Positions 57,567 through 64,000 of a stretch of 64,000 nucleotides of DNA are shown piece by piece (the first letter of the stretch is position 1; each line of letters opens with the position of its first letter). The stretch is from positions 372,001 to 436,000 of the forward strand of contig NZ_FNFL01000001.1 of assembly GCF_900101125.1 (NCBI RefSeq), read 5' to 3'. The translations under genes and the position numbers were made by a program. Under the pieces are notes generated by a model, which had not been told where the DNA came from, did not search any database, and was given only the letters and a program-made list of their open reading frames with translations. The stretch comes from Sediminibacillus albus (lineage in GTDB: Bacteria; Bacillota; Bacilli; Bacillales; Amphibacillaceae).

Positions 57567-58346
57567 TTACTTTGTAATCAGCTCTCTGATTGGTGCAAAG
57601 CTCTTTCGGTGATATGGAGTAATTCCATGTTTATGTAAAGCAGTAATGTGAGCCTTTGTTCCATATCCTTGATTGGTTATAAAGTCATATAGTGGATAGT
57701 CAGCATGAATGTCAGCCATCATTCGGTCTCTGGTCACTTTGGCAACTATACTTGCGGCAGCGATCGAAATACTTTTTTGGTCACCCTTAATAATAGCTTC
57801 AGAAGTACATGGAAGTCTTTCTAAAGGGACAGCGTCAATCAATACATGGTCAGGCTGCTGCTTTAAGTTGTTTAAAGCGATGTGCATTGCTTTTTTTGAT
57901 GCTTGATATATGTTTAAATTATCAATTTCCTGATTATCAATTACGCCGACCGCCCAAGATTTCGCCTGACTGGTAATTATCTGATAGTATTCATTGCGCA
58001 GCCTTTCATTTATTTGCTTAGAATCATTTAATCCTGGCAAATAAAAAGACTCGCCTAGAATTACAGCAGCAGCTACCACAGGACCAGCCAGCGGTCCCCG
58101 TCCGGCTTCATCGATACCAGCAATAAATGATTTACCGCTTTGCTGCTGTATTCTTTCATATGTACTCATTTCAGTAAATAACTGTTTATCGAGCAACGCT
58201 TTTTCCTGGCGGCGCTGATAACCGTCCAGTAACTTTTGTACACCTCTTCTATTATCATGTTTTAACTGACTTATAAATTCTTCGGATATCTCCTGTTGGG
58301 ATTCTAATTTATTTTTAATATCCCTTATTGTTAGTGTTGAAACCAT
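57567..58346 (-). CDS. rnhB: Ribonuclease HII
   Basis: RnhB removes ribonucleotides from RNA/DNA hybrids. The 259-residue product has an N-terminal helical extension typical of Bacilli (1-70), then the catalytic motifs IAGIDEAGRGPLAGPVV (Asp and Glu), HVLIDAVPL (Asp) and SIVAKVTRDRMM. I start at ATG 58344-58346 with GGGAG 8 bases upstream. Confidence 0.97.
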   Translation of the reverse strand: MVSTLTIRDIKNKLESQQEISEEFISQLKHDNRRGVQKLLDGYQRRQEKALLDKQLFTEMSTYERIQQQSGKSFIAGIDEAGRGPLAGPVVAAAVILGESFYLPGLNDSKQINERLRNEYYQIITSQAKSWAVGVIDNQEIDNLNIYQASKKAMHIALNNLKQQPDHVLIDAVPLERLPCTSEAIIKGDQKSISIAAASIVAKVTRDRMMADIHADYPLYDFITNQGYGTKAHITALHKHGITPYHRKSFAPIRELITK

Positions 58347-58395
58347 CTTTTCATCTCCCATAACTATAATATCGTCACAACAATAGTAGTTTTAA

Positions 58396-58430
58396 AGCAG
58401 GAAAAGGCACCATCAGAAGATGAATGCCTT
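58396..58430 (-). terminator. rbgA terminator-like hairpin
   Basis: AAGGCA (58404-58409) and TGCCTT (58425-58430) pair; an inner CATC/GATG stem lies around a TTCT loop on the minus strand. TTTTCC overlaps and follows the 3' arm. It lies about 70 bases after the rbgA stop, before rnhB. Confidence 0.5.
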
Positions 58431-58498
58431 ATCAGCTTTTTATTAAGTATCCAGTTTGGCAACGGAAAATATAAAGGGATATACCAGCACCATCGGTG

Positions 58499-59359
58499 TT
58501 ATTTACCTTGATGGTTTACCGGGGTTTCTAATGTTAGTGCCCCTAATCTGCCTGATCTTAAATCACGGATGATTATATCAGCAGTTTTCTCAAAATTTAT
58601 CCTGCCTCCGCTTTCCAGACAGCCTCTTAAGCTTCCGATCTTTTCAAAAACCTGCCCCATATCTTCTACATCGCTATCTAAATTAAATCGTTCTTTCAAC
58701 AATTCAGGGTAGTTGTCACGAAGATAACCGATAACGAAAGCTGCTACATCCTCTAAAGGAAGAAGCTGATCCTTAATCGTTCCAATCGCAGCCAGTCTGT
58801 AACCGACAAGCTCATCTTCAAACTTTGGCCACAAAATACCTGGTGTATCCAACAATTCAAAGTCCTTTTTTATTTTGATCCATTGCTGGCTAGTTGTTAT
58901 TCCAGGCCGGTCGCCTGTTTTAGCTATTTTTCTATTGGCTAGCCGATTAATCAAAGTTGATTTACCAACGTTAGGAATACCCAAAATCATCGCCCGGGAG
59001 GGTCTCGGCCTTATTCCTTTTTTCTTTAATTTTTCAAGCTTTTCTTTTCCCATCTCTTTAGCTGTCGTTATTACCTTTTGGATGTCCTGCTTATTCTGAA
59101 CATCAACCGCAACCGCAGGTGTGCCTTCTTTTTCAAACTTTGCTTGCCAGGCACTGGTCACTGCTGGGTCTGCAAGATCTTTTTTCATCAAGATTCTCAT
59201 TCTTGGCTTGTCCTGCAATACTTGCTGAAGCATCGGATTTTGAGAAGACTCCGGCACTCTGGCATCAACTAACTCAATAACAAAATCGACCAGCTTTAAT
59301 TTTTCCTGTACTTCTCTTTTAGCCTTGGCCATATGGCCCGGAAACCATTGAATCGTCAT
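58499..59359 (-). CDS. rbgA: Ribosome biogenesis GTPase RbgA (YlqF)
   Basis: RbgA is needed for late 50S assembly, including uptake of L16. The 286-residue protein has the circularly permuted order of GTPase motifs: G4 MKKDLADP (near 58), G1 GIPNVGKSTLINRL (near 127) and G3 DTPGILWP (near 172), then a C-terminal RNA-binding domain. The first residues MTIQWFPGHMAKAKREV are typical. It lies between lepB and rnhB. Confidence 0.98.
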   Translation of the reverse strand: MTIQWFPGHMAKAKREVQEKLKLVDFVIELVDARVPESSQNPMLQQVLQDKPRMRILMKKDLADPAVTSAWQAKFEKEGTPAVAVDVQNKQDIQKVITTAKEMGKEKLEKLKKKGIRPRPSRAMILGIPNVGKSTLINRLANRKIAKTGDRPGITTSQQWIKIKKDFELLDTPGILWPKFEDELVGYRLAAIGTIKDQLLPLEDVAAFVIGYLRDNYPELLKERFNLDSDVEDMGQVFEKIGSLRGCLESGGRINFEKTADIIIRDLRSGRLGALTLETPVNHQGK

Positions 59360-59461
59360 CTTTTATGCCACCCCTCCTTTTTATCATGATAAGTAACCAA
59401 AGGTTTATCCATTATGTTTCTACGTACAGATAAATCATTTCCAGTATCCATCTGGGATGGT

Positions 59462-60019
59462 TTATCTGATTAAGCGAAAGCGGTCAAGCGGCCAATATAA
59501 CAACTGAACTTCTCCAACAATCTGGTCATAGGAAATTAAGCCAAGCAAACGGCTGTCAGTAGAATTTCCCCGGTTATCACCCAAAACCAAAACATGGTTT
59601 TCCGGGATAACTTCGTAGCCGCCAGGTAATTCCTCCAATTTAAAGTCAAAGGTATAAGTGCGATTATCCCCCATCATCCCTTTGGAAGAGTCAATATACG
59701 GCTCCTCTACCTTCTCTCCATTGATATACAGCGAATCATCCTTAACTTCAACATGGTCGCCAGGAACTCCAATCACCCGCTTAATATAATCCTTTTTCGC
59801 TGTAGCATGGAAGACGACAATGTCAAAACGGTCTGGGTCTCCTATAGAATAATTTATTTTATTAACGATCATATGATCGCCGTCGTGCAGTGTCGGCTGC
59901 ATAGACGGCCCATCCACAACAATAGGAGCGAAAAAAAACATTCTTACAATAACAGCCAGCAGGCCGGCAATCAGAAGCGCTTTTATCCAGTCCAGCCATT
60001 CATTCTTTTTTTTGGCCAT
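59462..60019 (-). CDS. lepB: Type I signal peptidase
   Basis: This membrane serine protease cleaves Sec and Tat signal peptides. The 185-residue product has one N-terminal membrane helix (about 12-30), the catalytic Ser in VDGPSMQPTLHDGD (near 39), the catalytic Lys in KKDYIKRVIGVPGD (near 79) and the GDNRGNSTDSR box. Its size fits the Sip type of Bacillus. The 5' untranslated region contains two hairpins built on GTGG/CCAC arms (60050-60113). Confidence 0.97.
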   Translation of the reverse strand: MAKKKNEWLDWIKALLIAGLLAVIVRMFFFAPIVVDGPSMQPTLHDGDHMIVNKINYSIGDPDRFDIVVFHATAKKDYIKRVIGVPGDHVEVKDDSLYINGEKVEEPYIDSSKGMMGDNRTYTFDFKLEELPGGYEVIPENHVLVLGDNRGNSTDSRLLGLISYDQIVGEVQLLYWPLDRFRLIR

Positions 60020-60049
60020 ACTCTAACCTCCATGTATTACAGCTTCACA

Positions 60050-60113
60050 AGTGGTTATACCTACCCACTAGTTTAAGTGGTCCATAAACTTAGTTTATCC
60101 TACCTGACCACTT
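60050..60113 (-). promoter_or_regulatory. Structured leader of lepB with two related hairpins
   Basis: Hairpin 1 pairs AAGTGGTC (60075-60082) with GACCACTT (60106-60113) and contains a nested ATAAACT/AGTTTAT stem (60084-60098). Hairpin 2 pairs AGTGG (60050-60054) with CCACT (60065-60069). Their inner sequences on the minus strand share GTAGG and ATAA. No T run follows either, so regulation of translation or RNA stability is more likely than termination. Confidence 0.45.
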
Positions 60114-60204
60114 GCACAATAAAATACTATTTAAACAGTTTTTTAAATAAATGATTAATCCAACTATATGAGCGAATGTTAAGCTTGTCAGCATTTAATG
60201 GTAG

Positions 60205-60231
60205 AAAAAAAGAGCTTGACTAAGCAAGCTC
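60205..60231 (-). terminator. rplS terminator
   Basis: The perfect 7-bp stem GAGCTTG / CAAGCTC (60212-60218 with 60225-60231) has a 6-base loop and is followed on the minus strand by seven T. It begins 17 bases after the rplS stop. Confidence 0.9.
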
Positions 60232-60248
60232 CTTTCAAAATTTTCAAA

Positions 60249-60593
60249 TTAGCGAATTTCTTTAATACGAGCAGCCTTACCACGAAGGTTGCGAAGATAG
60301 TAAAGTTTCGCACGGCGTACTTTACCGCGGCGGGATACTTCAATCTTGTCTAAGCGAGGAGAATGTACTGGAAAAGTACGTTCTACTCCCACACCATAAG
60401 AAATTTTACGAACAGTAAAAGTTTCGCTGATTCCGCCATTTTGACGTTTGATTACAACGCCTTCAAATACCTGGATACGTTCACGGGTTCCTTCCACAAC
60501 TTTCACGTGGACTTTAACTGTGTCACCAGGGCGAAATTCAGGATGGTCAGTGCGAAGCTGTTCTTTTGTAACTTCTTCAATAATGTTTTGCAT
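60249..60593 (-). CDS. rplS: 50S ribosomal protein L19
   Basis: This is a large-subunit protein at the subunit interface. The 114-residue product shows [37 protein letters not shown] and the basic C-terminus [21 protein letters not shown] start at ATG 60591-60593 with GGAG 8 bases upstream; the open frame extends 27 codons further into the leader RNA and is not expected to be used. It has its own promoter and terminator. Confidence 0.98.
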   Translation of the reverse strand: MQNIIEEVTKEQLRTDHPEFRPGDTVKVHVKVVEGTRERIQVFEGVVIKRQNGGISETFTVRKISYGVGVERTFPVHSPRLDKIEVSRRGKVRRAKLYYLRNLRGKAARIKEIR

Positions 60594-60686
60594 CCTGTTA
60601 CACTCCTTCCAAACCAATGTTCTTACCTTAAGAATAAAGACAGCGGAACACTGTTTATAAGGCTTAAACACCACTGTTTAAGCACA
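60594..60686 (-). ncRNA. Probable L19 leader RNA
   Basis: The leader between the promoter and rplS folds into successive hairpins: CTTAAACA/TGTTTAAG (60663-60682) at the very 5' end, ATAAA-ACAG/CTGT-TTAT (60634-60658), and a TTCTTA/TAAGAA arm pair near 60620-60635. An L19 leader family is known upstream of rplS in low-GC Gram-positives, where it is thought to mediate autoregulation. I assign it by position and structure only. Confidence 0.5.
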
Positions 60687-60692
60687 ACAAAT

Positions 60693-60721
60693 AATATACC
60701 ATATCCTATCTATTACTTCAA
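60693..60721 (-). promoter_or_regulatory. Putative sigma-A promoter of rplS
   Basis: TTGAAG (60716-60721) and TATATT (60693-60698) on the minus strand are separated by exactly 17 bases. Transcription would begin near 60686, just before the first leader hairpin. Confidence 0.65.
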
Positions 60722-60801
60722 CTATTAATTGATAATACTCTCATGGTCTGTAACCAAAACTGCCTTTTTCCAGATGAATTATAGGTAGAGAAACGGGCGA
60801 C

Positions 60802-61527
60802 CTATTTGAGACTTTCCAACCATTCTTTTTCTTTAAAGGATAATGGATAGTTTTCCAATAAATCGCGGCGCCGCTCAAACGTCCTTTTTAAGGATTGAAG
60901 CTTGCGCCATTCAGCAATTTTTCCATGGTTACCGGAAACTAGTACGTCAGGCACCCGCAGGCCACGGAATTCAACAGGTCTCGTATAATGTGGATGCTCA
61001 AGCAAGCCATTGGAAAAAGAATCTTCCGGTGCAGATGAATCATTCCCCAGCACCCCCGGAAGCAGCCGTACAACACTATCAATAACTACCATAGCACCCA
61101 ATTCCCCGCCTGTGAGGACATAATCGCCGATGGATATCTCATCGGTTGCCAGGTGCTCTCTGATCCTTTCGTCATAACCTTCATAATGCCCGCAAATAAA
61201 AATCAGATGTTCTTCTTTGGAAAGCTCCACTGCTTTTTCCTGTGTGTGGGTCTCTCCCTGAGGGCATAGCAGGACCACCCTCGGCTTATTATCAAAACCT
61301 GCGGATAAATCCTCGACAGCATCAAACAGCGGCTGAGGGGTCAATACCATGCCGGCACCGCCTCCATATGGATAGTCATCTACTTTCTTATGTTTATTTT
61401 CGGAGTAATCCCGAAAATTCACCAGCTTATACTGAAAAGCATCTGCTTCTTGGGCTTTTTTCAATATCGAATGATTAAATACTCCTTCAAACATTTCCGG
61501 AAATAGGGTCAAAACATCAATTTTCAT
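60802..61527 (-). CDS. trmD: tRNA (guanine-N1)-methyltransferase
   Basis: TrmD makes m1G37 in tRNAs, which prevents +1 frameshifts. The 241-residue SPOUT enzyme has [22 protein letters not shown], and the trefoil-knot AdoMet site [15 protein letters not shown] with [19 protein letters not shown]. It overlaps the rimM stop by 1 base. rplS follows from its own promoter. Confidence 0.98.
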   Translation of the reverse strand: MKIDVLTLFPEMFEGVFNHSILKKAQEADAFQYKLVNFRDYSENKHKKVDDYPYGGGAGMVLTPQPLFDAVEDLSAGFDNKPRVVLLCPQGETHTQEKAVELSKEEHLIFICGHYEGYDERIREHLATDEISIGDYVLTGGELGAMVVIDSVVRLLPGVLGNDSSAPEDSFSNGLLEHPHYTRPVEFRGLRVPDVLVSGNHGKIAEWRKLQSLKRTFERRRDLLENYPLSFKEKEWLESLK

Positions 61528-62051
61528 TAGTCCAGCAGTCCCTCCATAGGCTCGATGACTACTTTACTGTTATCGATATTAATCTCTTTGACTACATCTT
61601 CAATATAAGGAATAAGTAAGTCTTTCTGTCCTTTACGTTGAACAACCCATACATCATTCGCTCCCGGCGATAATATTTCTTTAATAACTCCTAAATGCTC
61701 TCCAGAAGATAAGTGAACCCCACAGCCGATAATTTCATGGTAATAGAACTCCCCTTCTTCCAGCGGCGTAAGCTGGTCTTCTGTTACTTTTAACATTCCG
61801 TTTTTTAACTTTTCTACATCATTGATCGAATCATAACCTTCAAAATGAAGCAAATCGAAGTTTTTATGGCGTCTATGCCCATCTACCACAAGAGTTACCG
61901 GATCTGTTTGGTCTTCTCCTGTCCAGTACAACTGTCTTCCTTCTGCAAATCTTTCTTCGAAATCAGTAATCCTCAACACTTTTACCTCGCCGCGGATTCC
62001 ATGGGTATTAATTACTTTGCCAACATTAAACATTTTTTTATTTATATTCAT
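61527..62051 (-). CDS. rimM: 16S rRNA processing protein RimM
   Basis: RimM helps assembly of the 30S head. The 174-residue product has the RimM N-domain ([23 protein letters not shown]) and a PRC-barrel ([45 protein letters not shown]). I prefer ATG 62051 with AGGTG 6 bases upstream; a GTG three codons earlier overlaps that site, and an ATG six codons later is also possible. Confidence 0.96.
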   Translation of the reverse strand: MNINKKMFNVGKVINTHGIRGEVKVLRITDFEERFAEGRQLYWTGEDQTDPVTLVVDGHRRHKNFDLLHFEGYDSINDVEKLKNGMLKVTEDQLTPLEEGEFYYHEIIGCGVHLSSGEHLGVIKEILSPGANDVWVVQRKGQKDLLIPYIEDVVKEINIDNSKVVIEPMEGLLD

Positions 62052-62063
62052 AACGTTCACCTG

Positions 62064-62450
62064 CTATTTTATTTGGATAACAGTACCATCCTTTACGATG
62101 ATTGCTTTATCATCTACAAGGCTGTCCCAGTTATATCCTTCTTCAACTTCAACAAGAGATTCAACTTCGCCTTCCGTTATTTCACTGCCTACCGGAAGTA
62201 TGCTCAACTGCTCCACCTGAAATTCTATCCATTTTATTTTGTCCCTACGTTTCGTTATTTCTTTTTGGAAACGGTTTGCCACTTCTTGCCTGGAAACACC
62301 TTTTTTATTCTGGAGTTTTCTTTGTTCAAACTGGAGTTGTTGACACTCTTGTTCAAGCTGCTGTCGATTATGATTAAATTGCTCTGACAGCTCCTGTTTG
62401 CTTTTTTCGGTAATCACCTGTTTCACTGGAATTTTCCGAATAATTTTCAC
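62064..62450 (-). CDS. ylqD: YlqD family protein
   Basis: This is a 128-residue protein of unknown function that occupies the ylqD place between khpA and rimM. It shows the family pattern PVKQVITEKSKQEL, a central coiled coil rich in Gln and Lys (NRQQLEQECQQLQFEQRKLQ) and a C-terminal beta segment (WDSLVDDKAIIVKDGTVIQI). I start at GTG 62448-62450 because AGGAA precedes it and the length then matches the family; the frame goes on 12 codons upstream. Confidence 0.88.
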   Translation of the reverse strand: MKIIRKIPVKQVITEKSKQELSEQFNHNRQQLEQECQQLQFEQRKLQNKKGVSRQEVANRFQKEITKRRDKIKWIEFQVEQLSILPVGSEITEGEVESLVEVEEGYNWDSLVDDKAIIVKDGTVIQIK

Positions 62451-62583
62451 TATCGTTCCTGCCTTTCTATTAGAAAACTTCGCCAAGCCGCCCCTTCTTT
62501 AGGAGCGAGATAGTTGTTTGCTTTTCTATCCTTCCGGTTACATCCTGGAGATAGCACAAAAAAGCATAAGAAGAAATCAATTT

Positions 62584-62613
62584 TAAAAAAATCATCTATC
62601 AACGATGAATGAT
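62584..62613 (-). terminator. Second terminator-like hairpin after khpA
   Basis: ATCATCTATC (62591-62600) and GATGAATGAT (62604-62613) pair with one mismatch and one wobble around AAC, and are followed on the minus strand by seven T. It lies about 45 bases after the first khpA hairpin. Confidence 0.5.
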
Positions 62614-62650
62614 TAGGCAGGGGGATTGGATGATTCCTTTTGGAATTGGG

Positions 62651-62677
62651 AAAAAAGGGAAAGGTTTCCCCTTCCCC
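62651..62677 (-). terminator. khpA terminator
   Basis: GGGAAAGG (62657-62664) and CCTTCCCC (62670-62677) form an 8-bp stem with one wobble on the minus-strand RNA, followed by TTTTTT. It starts 4 bases after the khpA stop. Confidence 0.75.
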
Positions 62678-62680
62678 TTT

Positions 62681-62908
62681 TCACATGATATCCAAATAGA
62701 TACGCTTTTTTGTATCCGAACCAGCAGCATAAACTACTGTTCGTACAGCTTTAGCTATACGGCCGTTTTTGCCGATAACTTTGCCGACATCTTCCTGGTT
62801 GACAGCTAAGTGGTATGTTATTCTATCGTCTGTTTCATTGACTGATACTACCACATCATCCGGGTAGTCGACTAATGGAGCCACCATTGTTTCAATTAAG
62901 GCTTTCAT
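62681..62908 (-). CDS. khpA: KH-domain RNA-binding protein KhpA (YlqC)
   Basis: KhpA is a small KH protein that acts with KhpB in RNA binding; the family is linked to cell division and RNA regulation. The 75-residue product is one KH domain with the GKNG loop (EDVGKVIGKNGRIAKAVRTVV). It lies 14 bases after rpsP, the usual order. Confidence 0.95.
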   Translation of the reverse strand: MKALIETMVAPLVDYPDDVVVSVNETDDRITYHLAVNQEDVGKVIGKNGRIAKAVRTVVYAAGSDTKKRIYLDIM

Positions 62909-62922
62909 GATATCACACTACT

Positions 62923-63195
62923 TTACTTTTGGTTTTTCATGTCGTGGAATTTAGTCATGATGCCTTGTTTAGAGAATAAGTTACGTACTGTATCGCTAGG
63001 CTTTGCACCTTTAGCCATCCAGTCAAGCGCTTTTTCTTCATCTAATTTAACTTCAATCGGATTAGCTACCGGATTGTAAGTGCCAATTTGTTCGATTAAA
63101 CGTCCGTCACGAGGAGAACGTGAATCAGCTACTACTACGCGATAAAAAGGGTTTCTTTTTGAACCCATGCGCTTTAGGCGAATTTTAACTGCCAT
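62923..63195 (-). CDS. rpsP: 30S ribosomal protein S16
   Basis: This is a small-subunit protein. The 90-residue product shows [32 protein letters not shown] and [16 protein letters not shown] in its parts. ATG 63193-63195 has GGAGG 8 bases upstream, so six upstream codons are not used. It follows ffh after 82 bases. Confidence 0.98.
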   Translation of the reverse strand: MAVKIRLKRMGSKRNPFYRVVVADSRSPRDGRLIEQIGTYNPVANPIEVKLDEEKALDWMAKGAKPSDTVRNLFSKQGIMTKFHDMKNQK

Positions 63196-63277
63196 GTCTT
63201 GCACCTCCATCATTAATATTGCTTATCACAAGTTTAGATTTTATCAGAAGTTCTTTTAGCTGTAAAGTGTTTTTCCA

Positions 63278-64000
63278 TTACATAAACGGAAATTTCATTC
63301 CTTTTCCTTTTTTGCCCTTCGGCATATTGGACATCTGTTTCATCATTTTCTTCATTTCCTCGAATTGCTTTAACAGCCGGTTGACTTCTGATACATTTCG
63401 CCCCGACCCCTTTGCAATTCTTTTTTTACGGCTGGCATTCATAATGCTGGGATCCTGCCGTTCTTGTTTTGTCATCGACTGAATAATCGCTTCTACATGG
63501 GATAGCTGTTTTTCATCAAACTGGACATTTTTCAGGCCTTTCATTTTGTTTGCTCCAGGCAGCATCCCAATAATGTCTTCCAGCGGCCCCATATTCCGGA
63601 CCTGGCCCATCTGTTCGAGGAAGTCATCAAAAGTGAATGTTGCAGAACGCATCTTCTCTTCTAATTCTTTTGCCTTGTTTTCGTCTACAGTATCCTGGGC
63701 TTTTTCAATCAGGGAAAGCACATCACCCATACCAAGGATACGGGAAGCCATCCTTTCTGGATGAAATGCTTCCAATTCGTCCAGCTTCTCTCCCATCCCG
63801 GCAAATTTTATCGGTTTATCTGTGACAGCTTTAATGGACAAAGCTGCCCCGCCCCTTGTATCACCGTCCAGCTTAGTCAGGACAACACCGGAAACTTCCA
63901 ACTGTTCATTAAAGCTTTCCGCAACATTGACAGCATCCTGTCCAGTCATAGCATCGACAACAAGAAAAATTTCATCAGGCTGTACGTTGGCTTTGATTTG
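63278..64000 (-). CDS. ffh: Signal recognition particle protein Ffh, C-terminal part (cut by window edge)
   Basis: Ffh is the SRP54 GTPase that targets membrane proteins. About 240 C-terminal residues are inside the window: part of the G domain (QPDEIFLVVDAMTGQDAVN, VVLTKLDGDTRGGAALSI) and the Met-rich M domain (IMNASRKKRIAKGSGRNVSEVN, EEMKKMMKQMSNMPKGKKG) that binds SRP RNA and signal peptides. The frame is open to position 64000 and the start lies beyond. An ATG at 63949 is internal and not the start. Confidence 0.97.
   Translation of the reverse strand, partial: QIKANVQPDEIFLVVDAMTGQDAVNVAESFNEQLEVSGVVLTKLDGDTRGGAALSIKAVTDKPIKFAGMGEKLDELEAFHPERMASRILGMGDVLSLIEKAQDTVDENKAKELEEKMRSATFTFDDFLEQMGQVRNMGPLEDIIGMLPGANKMKGLKNVQFDEKQLSHVEAIIQSMTKQERQDPSIMNASRKKRIAKGSGRNVSEVNRLLKQFEEMKKMMKQMSNMPKGKKGKGMKFPFM

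Noticed and set aside
61845-62387. Plus-strand open frame of 180 codons
   Set aside because: It is antisense to rimM and ylqD, crosses their junction, and has a Phe/Leu/Tyr-rich sequence with no family resemblance. The genes below it are well supported.
1-64000. CRISPR arrays, tRNA or rRNA genes, insertion sequences, prophage or defence systems
   Set aside because: I looked for regular direct repeats, cloverleaf-type stretches and transposase or phage-like products on both strands and found none I could support.

Overview
The window reads as a chromosome segment of a low-to-mid GC, motile, endospore-former-type Bacillaceae, closest in gene content to the Oceanobacillus/Virgibacillus/Bacillus group. 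The genus is an inference: no rRNA or other species marker is present. Every protein gene I accept lies on the minus strand. Read right to left, the order is ffh, rpsP, khpA, ylqD, rimM, trmD, rplS, lepB, rbgA, rnhB, ylqG, ylqH, sucC, sucD, dprA, topA, a small unknown gene, xerC, hslV, hslU, codY, the whole fla/che operon (flgB to swrB), rpsB, tsf, pyrH, frr, uppS, cdsA, dxr, rasP, proS, polC, rimP, nusA, rnpM, ylxQ, infB. This is almost gene for gene the core order I remember for Bacillus subtilis. The differences are lepB between rplS and rbgA, a TIGR02530-type gene in the flagellar operon, two small unknown genes after sigD, and a small unknown gene where B. subtilis has trmFO.

Layout. Positions 1-3068: the infB (cut by the window edge)-ylxQ-rnpM-nusA-rimP transcription/translation operon. 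3069-3535: a 467-base spacer with two hairpins. 3536-13820: polC, proS, rasP, dxr, cdsA, uppS (replication, tRNA charging, intramembrane proteolysis, isoprenoid, phospholipid and undecaprenyl synthesis). 13973-17158: frr, pyrH, tsf, rpsB. 17314-45007: a continuous flagellar/chemotaxis operon of about 27.7 kb with rod, MS ring, C ring, export apparatus, hook, chemotaxis phosphorelay and adaptation genes, FlhF/FlhG, sigma-D and SwrB. 45458-49147: codY, hslU, hslV and xerC behind a perfect-consensus sigma-A promoter at 49354-49382. 49434-55346: an unknown gene, topA, dprA, sucD and sucC. 55453-64000: ylqH/ylqG, rnhB, rbgA, lepB, rplS, trmD, rimM, ylqD, khpA, rpsP and ffh (cut by the window edge).

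The flagellar locus contains a complete export gate (FliPQR, FlhA, FlhB), ATPase complex (FliH, FliI, FliJ), switch (FliG, FliM, FliY), hook parts (FlgD, FlgE, FliK) and the Bacillus-type chemotaxis set CheA, B, C, D, W, Y with CheC/FliY/CheD instead of CheZ. CodY is encoded directly upstream, and a CodY-box-like sequence lies in the flgB leader, which suggests nutritional control of motility.

I see no tRNA, rRNA, CRISPR array, insertion sequence or prophage, and no obviously foreign block or undescribed multi-gene system. The points most worth a second look are the YlqG-YlqH pair (FliK-like plus a FlhB C-domain without its autocleavage site), the swrD start codon that lacks a Shine-Dalgarno sequence and abuts a GC-rich hairpin, the HslV N-terminus, the missing trmFO, and several structured leaders.
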